Below, in pieces: positions 37,601 through 50,488 of a stretch of 64,000 nt of DNA. The notes under the pieces are model-generated. The model did not search any database and was not told the DNA's origin. It saw only the letters and a list, made by a program, of their open reading frames with translations. A program made the translations under genes and the position numbers. This DNA is from Tigriopus japonicus (taxonomy: Eukaryota; Arthropoda; Copepoda; Harpacticoida; Harpacticidae), in NCBI GenBank assembly GCA_010645155.1, contig CM021312.1, forward strand, positions 13,607,183 to 13,671,182, in the 5' to 3' direction. Every line of letters begins with the position of its first letter. The stretch's first letter is position 1.

Positions 37601-40600
37601 GGGTCTTCCTTCAGAACGAAGACCTCGGCTCAACGACAGAGTTCACTTAAGACTACCAAACGTAATCAATCGAGCTCAAACCAAACCTTTCGGGGAAAAC
37701 AACGTATTTAGGATCTTGTTCTGTAGCATACGTTGAAACTGGGCCAATCTTTGTTTCTAAATTAGATCAATGGAAGAACCACAAACATGTCAAGGCGTTT
37801 CTAAACTATTCATTTTGGTCGCCAGAACAAGGGCAATTTCAGGCTTAATAAACGTAGATTACTGAAAAATTTGGTTTGAGCTCGACGTTTCGGTTCCGAT
37901 CATGTAGGCGGGTCTACTTCAACCTTGTCTCCAAATAAACAACCTGTTCCAACGTCCTTGAATACCAGAGTCAATTGTGAGGAAACCTCCTTGGGACATG
38001 TGTTAGTGTGTCTTTCGTCCATTTTTATCGTGTGCCAAAGCATCAAGATCATACCTGATGTGTATGAACTCCATTGGTGTCGAGCTCAACAAGGCCAAGA
38101 GTGCTTCATGAGTGGGTTTAGTAATGCCATGATACGGATCTCGCACATATTTGTGGCCTTCAATTCGTTGGCCAATTGCGTCATCTACTTCTTTATGGGG
38201 AGCAAGTTCAAGGTGGCGTGGACCAAAAGGTTCAAATATCCCAAATTTGTGGCGGCAAACGAGGCAGCGGCAAATCTGAGGCGACAGTCTCAAATGATCC
38301 GAGGACTCAACGATGTGTGACAAATCTCAGCGAAATGGAATGCATTGAAAGATTATTAAGTTATGTATCTTCCGTGTTCCAAGTCGAGCCTTGGTATCGT
38401 TTCTGAAAGATGGTTAATGAAATGCACATAAATATATCCGTTTTCCGTGTGAATTTTTTCACTTCGTAGACCAGGGTTTAAATTCACACCCAGAGAGTCT
38501 AAAACGTATCCGAAACTTCAAAGACCTTGACAATTTTGAAGAGTGGGGTGTTGATTAAAGGCCTCTTTTTTGTAGAGCTATGGATCTCAGGTGGCCAAAT
38601 CCGGTGACAAGAAACATTTCTCGTCCAAGATGACGACCAACAACAGCTTTTTCTGCCGATTGCGGATGTACAATGGTCTCAAGCAAGGGCGGTTTTCGGT
38701 GAAGGAGAGGAAAACCGTGTACAATCCACTCAAATTGGCCATGTGCTTCAAGGTAAGTGGGCACAAATAATCCAATTGTGACGCAAAGGTTTAAGTGCAC
38801 ATTGACGTATTTCTTGAGCAATTCAAGTAAATAAATACATCCTGTGGATATGTAGACAACTGAATACTGGACAACTGACCTTGTGGTTTGTGAAACAGTA
38901 CAATAAACCGATGTGAGAGTAATTCTCAGGAGACCATCCATTGTACTAGTGAAGAACCACTGCATTTTCTGGAGAACAATGCCATTGATGAAAATTACGA
39001 CATTTTTTTATACGACAAATTACGAGTAGAGGGCCAACTCATTCAATCTGTGTAGGGTTATGTAGTGAGGTTTTAGAAAGTTATTTATTTTATGTTCTTT
39101 TATGTTTGATTGAGCTGAAAATTGAAAATTATGGTCTGCTCATCATAAGTTGCAAAGTCTCATTTGCAGAGGAAACGGAAACTATTTGAATAGTAATTCA
39201 TGTTGTTCAGAGAAATTCAGTGGTTCGTGTTGGACGTCCAATATCCAGTAGTCTAGATATCCATGATTCATCAAAGTAGTGCAGCCTTTCTTGAGGCTTC
39301 ATGGGTCTAATGAGAAATCCATGCTACTAGGAGATCGACGCAGCCAGATCTGCTGGTGGGACCACATCCCCAACGGGTTCCCCAGAGGGACCTTCTCATA
39401 ATCCCAGTCCCCCATTGGATCAGCCCAAGACCATATCCGACTCCGAGGATGGATTGATTAATGTGGATAAGCCCAGAGGAGCCAATGCCTCGGTGAAATA
39501 TGGAATGGAATCAGTCTGTCTGATCATCACAGCCATTCCTTTGCAACCTGTTTACACGATCCACGATCAACAAGGACCCTTTAAGGGCATGTTTATGACT
39601 CGACACTCGGCAAATTGCTCCTTTAGCATGGTCGAAGAAGGAGCTATTCCATTTACTGGATATCTACCACAGGTAATAATGATTGGCAGTCCTTAATTGG
39701 GACCACTTTGACGTTTGTGTTCCCTTTCAAGGATCTCGAGGAGAGCGACATCTTTCAATACTATCATCCCCAAGACTTGCCCTATTTGAAGCAAGTGTAT
39801 GAGTCGGTCATGATGGAACAGGTAAAAAATTGAATGAATGGGATTCCATTTGTTTTTGGTGGTGCTTTTTGGAGCGTCTCTTAAGCACTGAACATGTCAT
39901 CTCACCTCGTTTGTTTGAATTTATGGCCATGGGTTCTGCAAAAAGACGTTCCATTATGCCATCCTAAGATTTATCAGTTTGACACGGTGTGATTTGAGCT
40001 GGAGAAGTCAATTTCTAGTTCCAAATATGGCAGGAACAATATTTGCTATTGTAGTTATTGAGTAACATACGGAAAACAAAACAACCCCTTGAAAAATAAT
40101 TGATTTATCATAGGTCAAAAGTCTTTTTTGCAGGGCTTATCAAGCCATTTGTCACAAAATTTGTTTCCAAGTTGCGTTTGATTTATAAAGGAGAGCATGA
40201 ATATCATAGAGTTACTTATCAAAAATGATTTTCAACCGTTTTGGCTCCATAAAAGACTTGTCTTGGGGAGTGTAAATCTTTTTTTGTATTTTCTAGAGAT
40301 TTAACTTAGATAATTGAGGAGGAAAAAAAACCCAAAAACTATTTTTGTTTAGAAACTTTTTTTGACCCTTTTGAACATCTTTTTTTTTTTCATTTTTCCC
40401 ACTATTTTTCGTCTTCTGCCTAAAACTAGGGCTCGGATTTGATAATCGCTCATGAAGAGCGATCCTTGACCCATTGTCACAAAATAATGTAGTTTTATTT
40501 CATAATAATAGGTAAAGTATCGGTCTAATAGCAAACGTTTTTAATAGGGAAAGCCTTTCCGATCTCGACCTTACCGTTTCAAAGTCCGAAATGGAGGCTA

Positions 40601-43600
40601 CATCTTGTTGGAAACTGATTGGAGTTGCTTCATTAATCCGTGGTCTAGGCGCTTGGAATTCGTTATTGGGAAGCACACTGTACTAAAAGGTATGTGATCC
40701 AAATATCTGACTGGCCATCCTTTGAACCGAAAATTGTCAATCAAGAATGAAAGTCTCATCAAAGAAAGATGGATGTTTCTGAAGTTTGAAGAAAAATTGA
40801 ACTTTTGTTTTGGCCTCTTTAGGACCTCCCAATCCCAACGTGTTTAGCACTCCATCAGATGAAGAGGAGAGCCTGTCAGTTTCGGAAGAAATCCTCAAGG
40901 AGAGTAAAGGCATCCAGGTAAGTGTTGGTCCAATGTTCCAAGTTCCACGAATGCTAATTTCAGCCTTTAACATTCTCAGGAGGAAATCAAGCTCCTTCTC
41001 ACGGAGACCGTATCACGCACCAACCAAAATGATCCGAAAGTGAAGAGTTCCACGAGAAGGCGTAAAGAATTGGCCTCCTTCATGGGATCACTTCTTGAAG
41101 AAATGAAACGGGCTGAAATGACCAAATTGGCCACCAATTCACCCGATACCAGTGTGGTTCTAGGTACGTGAGATTCGTCAAATGGATGTCAGACGATTTC
41201 AGGGGGAAACATTGCTGAACGGGCAGATTTTTCAATTTAATTTTCTTTTCTCAACATACCTCGATTTTGTTGAATGTTCAGCAAAATGTAATTGATTGCA
41301 AAAAATTGGGCATAACTAAAACGTTTCTAGCTTAAGTTGTACTTGTGGCAATTGCCGGGAAGGTTTGGTGAGTTAATTCAATTTGTTCCAACAACTACTC
41401 ACGAAACCTGTGACAATATTGCGGTAATGTTTGGGTTTTTTATCCCCTTAGCCGCAGAGAACCATTCGACTAAATTGGAGGCAAAGCCTCCAGAACCATG
41501 GCAATAACAGGTTTTTTGGCTCATTTTTGTCAAGCAGGCATTGCAGTCCTCTGTCAAGTTCGGATTTCCGCATATTTCACTTTCACCCCCAAAAAGGAGA
41601 ACCTCTTTTTGCTTTAGTCGCCAAAGTTAGGTCTGTTTGCAACTGACGATCTGGATTTCTTTTAAATAGATTTAATTAAAAATCTTAGCACATTTTCCTT
41701 TAGAGCGTTTTTTCTGGATTCTTGAGACCTTTACTAAGTATGTTACATGGACGTGATATCCTTAAAGGTCAATATGCTTGAGTTCCAAAAGACACAATGT
41801 ATCGAGTTTCGTTTTGTTCGTCCATTTCATGATTAATCGTCCAATCAAACGTTAATTTGTAAATTAATATGGGTCTGACCTGTGTCTGTTGGAAACTCCA
41901 ATGAGAGGAAAGACTCTGGAATCTAGGGAACCAGTTCAGACAGTCCCTAATGGTACTTTTGTTATTTTTATAGAACTTCCGAGGGTAAGATCAAATATTG
42001 AAATATTCTCGGTCAATCCAATTTGCCAACATTTGTTTGAAGAGGGCTTGTCAAAAATGAAATGGGTTTCAGATGATAGATTCACACAAGAACGCCTCAT
42101 TTGCAGGATGAAGAGGCTGTAGATGAAAATTACTATGTTTATTTGAAGTACTTGAGTTCATTGCATTCTGTTCATTTTGAGACTTGATCTAGTTTATTCA
42201 TTATTTTCACTGTACTTAAACATTATCTGGAGACTAAAGTTCAAAGTAAAAATAATAATAAATAAAAAGTCTTGAAAAAATTCCAGGGCCGACAACCCAT
42301 TCATTACTAAATCATGTAAGCAAATTTCGAATTCAAAATAGATCAAAGTTGGACCACTCTCAGCCTCTCCCTCCCTATATGGAGGCGTTCTTTGAAAAAC
42401 CCGCTCCCCAAATGTACGTTGAAGTATCAAACAACCAGAGAACAGCGCTCAGTATTAGGCAGTAGCTCATGTAGATGATCCCACTCATTGACATGAGTGG
42501 ATCATCCGTCATAAGATTGCTCCCTGACTCCCTTGGGAGAACACCTACACCCGTTCTACCATCCGTCTCTTTTTTCCTGAACTCTCCTCGACAACGCGCC
42601 TCACAGCCGATGTTATTGCAGGAAATGTGTCGCCCATCCACGATGACATTTCCAGTGAGACTCCGCCTAGTTACAACCAACTCAACTACAATGACAACCT
42701 CTCGAGGTTCTTCAACAGTCAACCCAAGACCCTCACGGAAACAGAGGTCAACGCCATCGAGGCCAGTGCAAGTAGCGAAGCTTGTACTGTCGATGAGAAG
42801 GGATCCAATAATCCATTCAGCTCAGGGTAAGCTAATCTATCGAATCGGTTTTTTGCTCAATTGGCTCGCATGTTAAGGTAAATAAAGGAAACTTTAGAGC
42901 GTGCCAGAATCAAGTCAGCGTGAAACACTTGAGTTTTGGCTTCTCCAAGAACCACTGAATTTCTTTGGACTGATGAGAATTATTATTTCCTGTAGGATTA
43001 ATTCATTAATCATTAATGTTTATTGCGACTCCTGGTCATGTCATGGCGTATTAAAAAAATGGATATATGTGTATAATCATATAAAACTGTAAAAAAAGAC
43101 ATGTCACAAGTTAAAAACACGTTAAAAATAGTTACGTAAAATCAAGATATCACAGTGAGTTGACTAGAATACGTTCAGTGGACATGGAAGAAATGAAGCG
43201 GGGATTGACAGACGGTACAGATACAGTTGGGTAGAGGGAGATGATGAAACTCTTGGTTATTGCAGTAGAGAGGGTGGGTCAGATTGAACAGATCCTTCGT
43301 CAGTTCCCGTCGTTCATGGAATTCAACTGCGTTCTTCTGCAAACTCTCTAAAAAAATAGCCTCTGGCTTGTATTCAGTAGACGACGAATTTTAATGTTCG
43401 GCTCAATCGAATGACGGAGTAAAATGTTATGCCTTCTCAAACTTATGTACTGAAGAGAACATTGAATGAATTCGCCCCTTTTGTGGTAAAACAATTACCA
43501 GAAAACGGCTAGTTCATTCATGCTCGGTAGAATTTTCACGGCCTTGGCATACCCTTTTGGCACAGTTGCTGCTTTTTAAATTTGGCTGATAACATGTGAG

Positions 43601-46600
43601 TATACTTGAGTGCATTTAATTTGACTTGATTGTGGTTTATTTATGCAGTATAGTTTATTTTTAAGCCTTTACTACGTTGCACTCTAATCTTTTTCTTTGG
43701 TACGTCAACATGCGACCTAATATGTTGTTGAGAAAAAAAGCAGATTTTGAAATTGTTTGGACCTTTTTCTAGTAAACTAACCTAAGAGATAAGACCTTTT
43801 ATTTTCTGTTTGACTCAAATCCGGCCCCTAATTAACAGACACTAGAGGTCTCTTTTGGACGAATTCCAACTGGCATCTTGTACTGTGAGAGGGACAATTC
43901 ATTACTCGATTGATTTATTATACGGATCATTTGGAGACTTGTTCCAGTTCTTTTCTCGCCAATCAATTTAGACATGGAGATGGTCTTGAGAATGGGATTA
44001 CTTGCTTTTATCATCTAGGAATGGGGAAAATATATTTTGTCACGTTTAGTTATTATAAAGTCACCATGAGCAATGCCAAGCAACAGGTCACACTTGAACT
44101 TGAAAAAAATGGAATAGAGTGCAAAGTGTGTTTTACCAGTTTTAAGGCTTGAAGACAAGACAACATTTTTGTTTAATATAAAAAACCAAGAGGCAAAAAT
44201 TTAAAAGAAGGAGAAGACTAAAAGGAAATATTAAAAAATGTTTTTTTTCCATTGACTTTTTTAAAACATTGACAAGAAATTGCGAACAAAGCTAAGTGTG
44301 TTTTTTGGACTATTTTTGGCAATTACATTGAAAACATTTGAGTGAAACAGACAATGCTGCACCACAAAAATCTTCACATTTGCAGAGTTGGGTCAATTAC
44401 TTGAAAAATGCAATTAATTACAATTACATTTACTTGGTCGAAAAATGTAATTAATTACAATTACATTTACTTGGTCGAAAAATGTAATTAATTACAATTA
44501 CATTTACTTGGTCGAAAAATGTAATTAATTACAATTACATCATCTGAAAATGTAATTGACTTCAATTACATGTCAATTACATGTCAATTACAATCCTTCC
44601 GTCTCTTTCACCCTTTGGCCTTTTCAAAACGATAAAAAATAAACAGATCTGCCATTTTTAAGTAGCAATGCACCAACTGGCAACTTATAATGCCTTAAAG
44701 GTTAATATGAAAGAGTGATTTACAAAAGTTTATGAACGGGCTTAAATATCAAAACTATTATGCCATGAACCACAAAGCATATTTTCTTTTCCAGAAAATA
44801 ACACGAACTTTATACACATATATCAAGTATGACGATGTTTTAATACTTTATTTTTCCACCTCCTTTGTCTGCCCTTAGTTGTGAAAAGCCCTACCTCCTG
44901 ACACAAAAATCATGGACAAAAGCTATTTTAGTTTAAAAGTATTTAAACATCATAGCTTGGGTGTGTATTGTAACAAAAGCTACCTAATAATGGCATCACA
45001 TTGACCGCAAATTGATGACAAAATAATTGTTTTGCTAGTGAAAACTCAAAGTATCAATTGATATTATGGTTAATTTGAAGAAGTCAGAGTTTGAAAAGTA
45101 ATTGGTAATTATTAATTGAAAATTCGTCAATTACATGGCCAAAAATGTCATTAATTACAATCACAATTACTTGGCCCAAAAAAATTAATTAATTACAATT
45201 AAAAATACATGTAATTGTAATTGAAATTACGTAATTGTAATTGCAATTACAATTACTCGCCAACCCTGCACATTTGATGAGTTTTTGTTAAAGTGACAAC
45301 TGTTACAACATGACAAACATAATTGCGTTTACAAAGGGAACTTTTTTGCAACATTTGATTTGGGATAGTTGGAGCAAAAGAGTAAACTTTTCTTGCTGTC
45401 TGTCTGAATCGACAGATTCATCTTTGCTTTGATTGGGGTCAGCTACTCTTTATTTCTGACAAAAAAGTTGTCTTGAAGTTACCATGCTACTCATCAGACC
45501 GTAAGAAGACACTGCAAAATGTTCCATTTCCCTGGCTCTTCTATTACACATAAAAAAAGGAACCAACGAACTCAGCTCCTATTTTTAGCATAACCCACGC
45601 AGTTAATCTGTGACCATCAAAAATCCAATTGCCCTGTTTTTTTCTCCTCCAGTGTTGAAAGTCAGACCGTGACTTCAGAGTCCGCTCATGGTGGTTCTCA
45701 TTGCCGTGTCCAACATGCTTTGCAAAGAAGCAAGGCCGAAAAGGCTTCAAAGGAAAATAATGAGTCTGCAGACTCCAATGAAATTGGTATTTATTCTTAT
45801 CTGAAACGCTCAAAAAGACGGCTAATTAAAACGAATTCTCGTCATTGTACCAGATCAAGGGGGTTCTGGAGATTCTGGAACCAGTCGGGGAGATAATCAA
45901 CATCGTCGAGGAAATCCTGGGAACACCAGAGCCACGACAATTTGCGATGGAACAGGGTCTGGAGACGGTTCCGCCGGGTCGGGTAATTCTCGATCGGTTC
46001 CGAGTTCGTCAAACTCAAAGGATAAATACAAACCCCCAGTTTTGACCGAGGAGCTCCTACTTGTCCATAACCGAGGTACGAATGAGTGAAAGCTGACGCA
46101 TACAGGGTTGTGCTCAATTGTAGATCAACAATTTTTCGGTTTTTTTTTTCAAAAATAAAGGAATGGAGAAGCGAATGATTGATCATTACAAGGACAATAA
46201 GAAAACTGAATTACGGTTTATCAAGAACCAATGGAGGAACAGACCATCTAATAGACATGGTTTGAAAAAACAGTTTAAGCAGTCCTGGAAACAAGTGAAG
46301 GTAAGATCAAGCTGATCTACAAAAGTATGGCTATTCTTTCTGAGTTTTATAACATTCAAAATCTCTCATAAGGAGCGACAAGGACACTCCCACTCTCATC
46401 AGAATTTGGATCATCCTCATGGAGGTGCTGCCGCCAATGTTCCGTTGTGGCCACCCTTCTCTGTCACCAGACCCACAGGCATGCCCATGTCTAGCAAATC
46501 ATCAGGTACTTAAAAAAACCTGGTTCATTTTGCCCAAACCTTTCTTGCTAATGACACCCATTGCTTTAGGAGTTAAAAATATGAAGGGGCATCATGCATC

Positions 46601-49600
46601 TCATACAGAGCAGAGCCTGGAGGTCCCCAGACCCATGCAGTATATCCCTGCTTCTGTGGTAGCTAGTGAGCCAAGCATATTAGCTCCTTCAGCCATCAGC
46701 CTATCACAGAACTCCTCAGTGTATCCCAATATCATTCCCACATACTACATTGCGGCTCCGGGTATACCTGATCTGACCCAAGCAAACAGGGTTGCAACTC
46801 ATGCCGGCTTCTTGGTGCAGGCAGCAACTCAAGGTCAAACCACATTCCTTCAACAACCAGTCCAAGTGAGTCGCCAATTCATTAAGTTATGGCCTTGGAA
46901 ACAAGGCTCTCAGGGGAGATGTTGACACAAAACAACTTTAATTCCCCTGAGTGCCAAATAAACAGAATCAGTCACCAACTACAAAATGGGACTTAGAACC
47001 AATATGGGTCTTAAAGTTTTCCTGATGCCATTGAACCATTTAGTTTAACTCTTTTCTTCTACCTCTAGTATATCCAAGCCCCTCCTGTTCTCTACCAACC
47101 CATTGAATCCCAAATGAGTCAAAGGTACAATGAACCTCAAGGTCAACGGCATGGAGCTCCTGCTGATCAGGTAAATAAAAATCTCTAATGCCAGTTCTAA
47201 TATAAAATGATAATAAAAAGAGAGAACCTTGCAAAAAAGAGCCACATATGCAAAACCACAAATCAATTAGTGAACGTGAAGAAAGTTTGCATCCACAAAA
47301 CTGAATATTTAGGGAAAGGTTTGAAGGATTCTGACCCTGTATTAATAACTTGCACTTTTTCAAACTTCTTGAAATTATAGCGAACAGCCAAAGCGAATTT
47401 GCAATCCCCAAGCCCAAGTCCAGATCTACCGGATTCCGTGTCTGTGGACAGCTGCATCAATGGCCCCCATGATATGATGGGACGATCCGACAAAATTGGG
47501 GCCAAGGTGGGTCACCGAAAAACATGACAGTATTTGAGATTACTCCATGAATCTATATCGTAATTGACAATTACCTTTCCACGAAAGTTGATCGATGCTC
47601 TAGAGCAGGGGTTGGCAACCACTTTTGGGTCAAGGCCCACATATTTGTTTACATTTTGTCAGGGGCCCATAATTAATAATCAATGAGCTTTGGACCCACG
47701 AGTACAGTACTATGGATGTCTCGCGGGCCCACTATTTTGGACTTCCCCATAGCTCCTGGGCCCACCAAAGACTACCCTAGGGCCCACATGTGGGCCGCGG
47801 CCCACCGGTTGCCTACCCCTGCTCTAGAGCAAGGGTCATCCAGTTCTTACAAGTTCCAAATGATGGGCCCTGAACTCCCTGAAATGGAGTTGCCGACCCT
47901 TGTTCTGGAGAATAATGTTGTCTCGTAAATTTGTTCTTGGAGTGACACTCTGAATGTAGATTACAGTTCGGGAATCGCCAAATCTTTGTAGTGCGTCGGT
48001 TAATCTCTAGACATTTTTAAACACCAAGGTTGTCAAGCCAATCAAGCAAAGACGTCGTATGTTACAGCTACCTCGGAATGCTTATCATCCTCATTTGTCC
48101 AAGTTCCAAAGGCCTAGTTCAAGAACCGGATCCCGCGACACCTCGGTCAAAGCTGAACCTGGCAGCGCTTTGGAATCAAACGCGTCGGCTTCAGTCAAGG
48201 ACAAACTTCTCTCGCCCTCTTTCCATGGTCTCTTACAACACCAGTAAGTTGAAGTTTCTTATGTATAGTTTGATTAGAAAAAAGGAGAACTTACACAAGA
48301 GTTTGTTCCGTAGAAACATTTTCATAGGGCATATGGAATAAGCATAATATTAGAACAAATTGGTCTTATAATCTCGAAAAAGATAACTATTTCATCGCTT
48401 GTCTTTTGACAATCTGTCAAATAATCGCTAAAACTTAAAAACATTTTTCATAATTTCCCAAATGAGCAATATTATAAGTAAATGTACAAACTAATGGGAA
48501 GAAAATATGCTTTTATATCCTTTTTCCTTGTCGGAACCCCAGTTATTACGCGTTGGTGAACACTTGAAGACCACTTCAAAACCAATTCAAGACTCTTATG
48601 AACTACTGTGTCATTGACATATTAGAGGTTACGATGGCTCCTGGAGCTTTTTTATACCCCCAAGACGACATTGCATTGAGTTGTGGTTTGCTTTCCAGGA
48701 ACCAAAGGATCTCCGACAACAGCAGTTCCGACTCAAGTTCGTCGTTGTACTCTCTCCTAAAATCGAGCGATGATAACCAAGCCACTTTGGAATCGGTCAA
48801 CTCCTCTGGAGAAATGGTAACTACAACCGCAAATTACCCACCCTTCAAAGTCAGGTGTGGTTTTCACATGGAACCGTTTGATTTTAGGAAAACATGCCCA
48901 ATCGACCAGTTCTGCAAGATCCCTTTTGGCTGCAAAATGTGGAGGTGAAATCTGACAGGTTTTTCAACTACCAGGTATGTACGATTTTTTGAAGGTCGGA
49001 GGTTCAAAGTTTTAATTCATCCCATCTGGAATTTTTAGATGAGTACTCGGAAGCTGGCTGACGTTTTAGATGAGGACAGGAAACATCTGCAAAGGATGTA
49101 TCAACCCAGTTTAGTCACGGAACAGCTCTATCAGCTTTATGAAGAATTGGCGGAATGTGGAGAGGTAAAGTTCTTGTTAAGAAACCCTTTTTAGAATCGA
49201 CTAACTAGATTTATCTCTTTCAAAATAGACACCACGATCTCTCTTGGACGAGTCCTCCAGTTCATTGAACATCAATTCAAGTAGTTCATCCGAATCCGAA
49301 AACCATGACATGGATCAAGATTCGGTCAATGACAAGAAACAAATGAGGCGAATGGTTAAATTCGACAAATTCACCTTACTTTACGATGCTGATGCGCCTC
49401 TACCACCAGCATCAGGTAAGGGAATGTTCCACTGAATGAGTAACTAGGTTTCAGTGATAATGCATGGCTTACTTGCGCTATTGTAACTATTCCTCTCTCG
49501 AAACCTAGTCAACTTTACTTTATCATGTGATGATTTTTGTGGGTTCATAGGTAAACTTCGACGAGATCATAGTGAGAATATGCCCAACTCCCCTGGGAAA

Positions 49601-50488
49601 TCCTCGGCCTCATCTAGCACTATGAGTATTGTGTCTCGGGGAAACAAAAGTGGACAAGATACAATGGGGAGCACTGGAACTCAGGGGGAACATGCGAGTA
49701 ACACCTCAACCTCAATGGGATCCTCATCTGCCATCACTGTGGACATTCGAAGCAGCAGTGAAGATGGAGGTAATTTACATATTTTAACACAATTACGTGT
49801 ATATCATGGTCACATTCACATTTTTCAAGGGAAAATATTTTTTAAAAGTAACAGTAAACCGTCACCAACAGTTTCTAGTGCTTGAAGAAGAATATAAATG
49901 TAATCTGACTTTCCCAATCAAAAGGGAAATAAAATCTTTTTTTCCCCTGCATTCTCTTAAAAGACACCAAAGGAGGGAAATACTGTCCAAATTGTCAACA
50001 CGCATAAGACTTTATTAAGCCTGCTATCTTCTTCAAAATAGTAATGGATCGAAAGGGCTTGAACAATACCGCAACCGAAAGTTACTGAATGCAAAATTGC
50101 GAATATACGAAATAAACAATAAGCAACACAAACCAACATTTTTGCCTAAAGGTCTTTCGGTCTATTCCTACTCTGAATAAGCCTTTTTGTACTTCATCTT
50201 GTACTTCAAATTGACGCTTAAGTAACACATCGGTCACGTTGTCTGTCTTGATTTTGCTTATTCTCGTCCTTTGGAGAACATTTCTGCTTGCTATGTTCAA
50301 ATATTCGAAATATCTGAATATTTCTTGTTTTAGATAATACTGAGATCCGCAAAAAGTCCAAGAAGGGCTCCAGCGTGGCTGAAGATTCTCCTTGTAGTAC
50401 ATCAGACAAGAAGACTTTGGACTCTCCAATGCCATCGGTGACGGTGTCAAATCAAGCCGTGATTACGGTCACAACCAAGTCTAAATAG
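25670..50488 (+). CDS. per: Period circadian protein (PER), 26 coding exons
   Basis: Exons: 25670-25920, 28083-28317, 28377-28526, 28726-28840, 32665-32828, 38576-38752, 39331-39672, 39732-39821, 40548-40689, 40823-40917, 40980-41163, 42622-42826, 45653-45786, 45854-46075, 46161-46300, 46373-46505, 46570-46865, 47069-47170, 47381-47506, 48029-48243, 48699-48816, 48888-48974, 49039-49164, 49229-49415, 49551-49769, 50334-50488. Every junction is GT-AG and in phase, giving 1469 aa. PER is the negative limb of the circadian clock, entering the nucleus to inhibit CLOCK-CYCLE. Visible: a Gly-Thr/Gly-Ser repeat (residues 6-22), a basic nuclear-localisation stretch (108-120), PAS-A (about 240-364, [20 protein letters not shown]), PAS-B (about 395-555, ending [14 protein letters not shown]), the helix [11 protein letters not shown], a second Gly/Ser/Thr run (about 800), and a C-terminal CRY-binding-like region (about 1215-1283). 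The ATG directly follows a splice-acceptor-like sequence, so a noncoding first exon lies upstream. Confidence 0.95.
27416..27709 (-). mobile_element. LINE reverse-transcriptase C-terminal fragment
   Basis: In period intron 1, minus strand. The translated frame contains [16 protein letters not shown] followed by [20 protein letters not shown]. This resembles the C-terminal end of jockey/RTE-like non-LTR retrotransposon polyproteins (typical pattern FN.LP..LR..., F+..LD..L...PD.P...G). A stop codon precedes it and nothing further upstream is readable, so it is a dead fragment. Confidence 0.55.
29269..30528 (-). CDS. Nested C2H2 zinc-finger protein with polyglutamine, 5' end unfound
   Basis: Lies inside period intron 4 on the opposite strand. 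Exons: 30528-30169, 29950-29642, 29568-29269, all phase 0. From the ATG at 30504 it would be 314 aa; an acceptor (TTTGCAG) just before 30528 means an upstream exon exists and the true start may be earlier. The N-terminal part has two polyglutamine runs and a basic patch ([14 protein letters not shown]). Five fingers follow, at about residues 147-168, 176-197, 205-226 (split by an intron), 233-254 and 263-283. Fingers 1-3 share the linker H-EKLR. The fifth ends in cysteine (CPLC...H-KKAC), a C2HC form. A nuclear DNA-binding transcription factor is likely; I cannot name an orthologue. Confidence 0.85.
33187..34352. mobile_element. Non-autonomous hAT-like element (1166 bp)
   Basis: In period intron 5. 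Perfect 8-bp target duplication TCCATCTG at 33179-33186 and 34353-34360. Ends are TAGGGACGGGCAAA and its complement. The interior is T-rich with repeated TTTGCACTTTT on both sides, and no transposase ORF is present. Confidence 0.88.
36816..38320 (+). CDS. FMRFamide-receptor-like GPCR nested in period intron 5
   Basis: Exons 36816-37088, 37151-37703, 37908-38320, in phase, 412 aa. A rhodopsin-class neuropeptide receptor of the plasma membrane. Seven helices are visible: residues about 31-60 ([14 protein letters not shown]), 72-90, the helix after [36 protein letters not shown] (the YNIP-FE pattern is a hallmark of insect FMRFamide-receptor relatives), [37 protein letters not shown] and [19 protein letters not shown]. 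The DRY position reads IQR. The third intracellular loop is long, Ser-rich and interrupted by intron 2; its donor (C, then GTATTT) is the least certain junction. The gene is transcribed in the same direction as its host gene. Ligand not predictable. Confidence 0.9.
44383..45268. mobile_element. Non-autonomous hAT-like element (886 bp) with internal tandem repeat
   Basis: In period intron 12. Perfect 8-bp target duplication CACATTTG at 44375-44382 and 45269-45276. Ends are CAGAGTTGGG at the left and CAGGGTTGGC read inward from the right, each running into TAATT/ACAATTAC-rich subterminal DNA. No transposase ORF. Confidence 0.9.
44420..44545. repeat. 37-bp tandem repeat, about 3.4 copies
   Basis: Unit begins CTTGGTCGAAAAATGTAATT and continues to TACATTTA, nearly identical between copies. 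It lies just inside the left end of the 886-bp hAT-like element. Confidence 0.8.
47606..47821. mobile_element. hAT-like MITE (216 bp)
   Basis: In period intron 19. Perfect 8-bp target duplication CTCTAGAG at 47598-47605 and 47822-47829. Ends are CAGGGGTTGGCAACC and CAGGGGTAGGCAACC (read inward), the well-known CAGGGGT-GGCAA hAT terminus. The interior is rich in GGGCCCAC. Confidence 0.92.

Noticed and set aside
42375..42722. Minus-strand ORF opposite period exon 12
   Set aside because: It is the antisense shadow of a well-supported exon in another frame.
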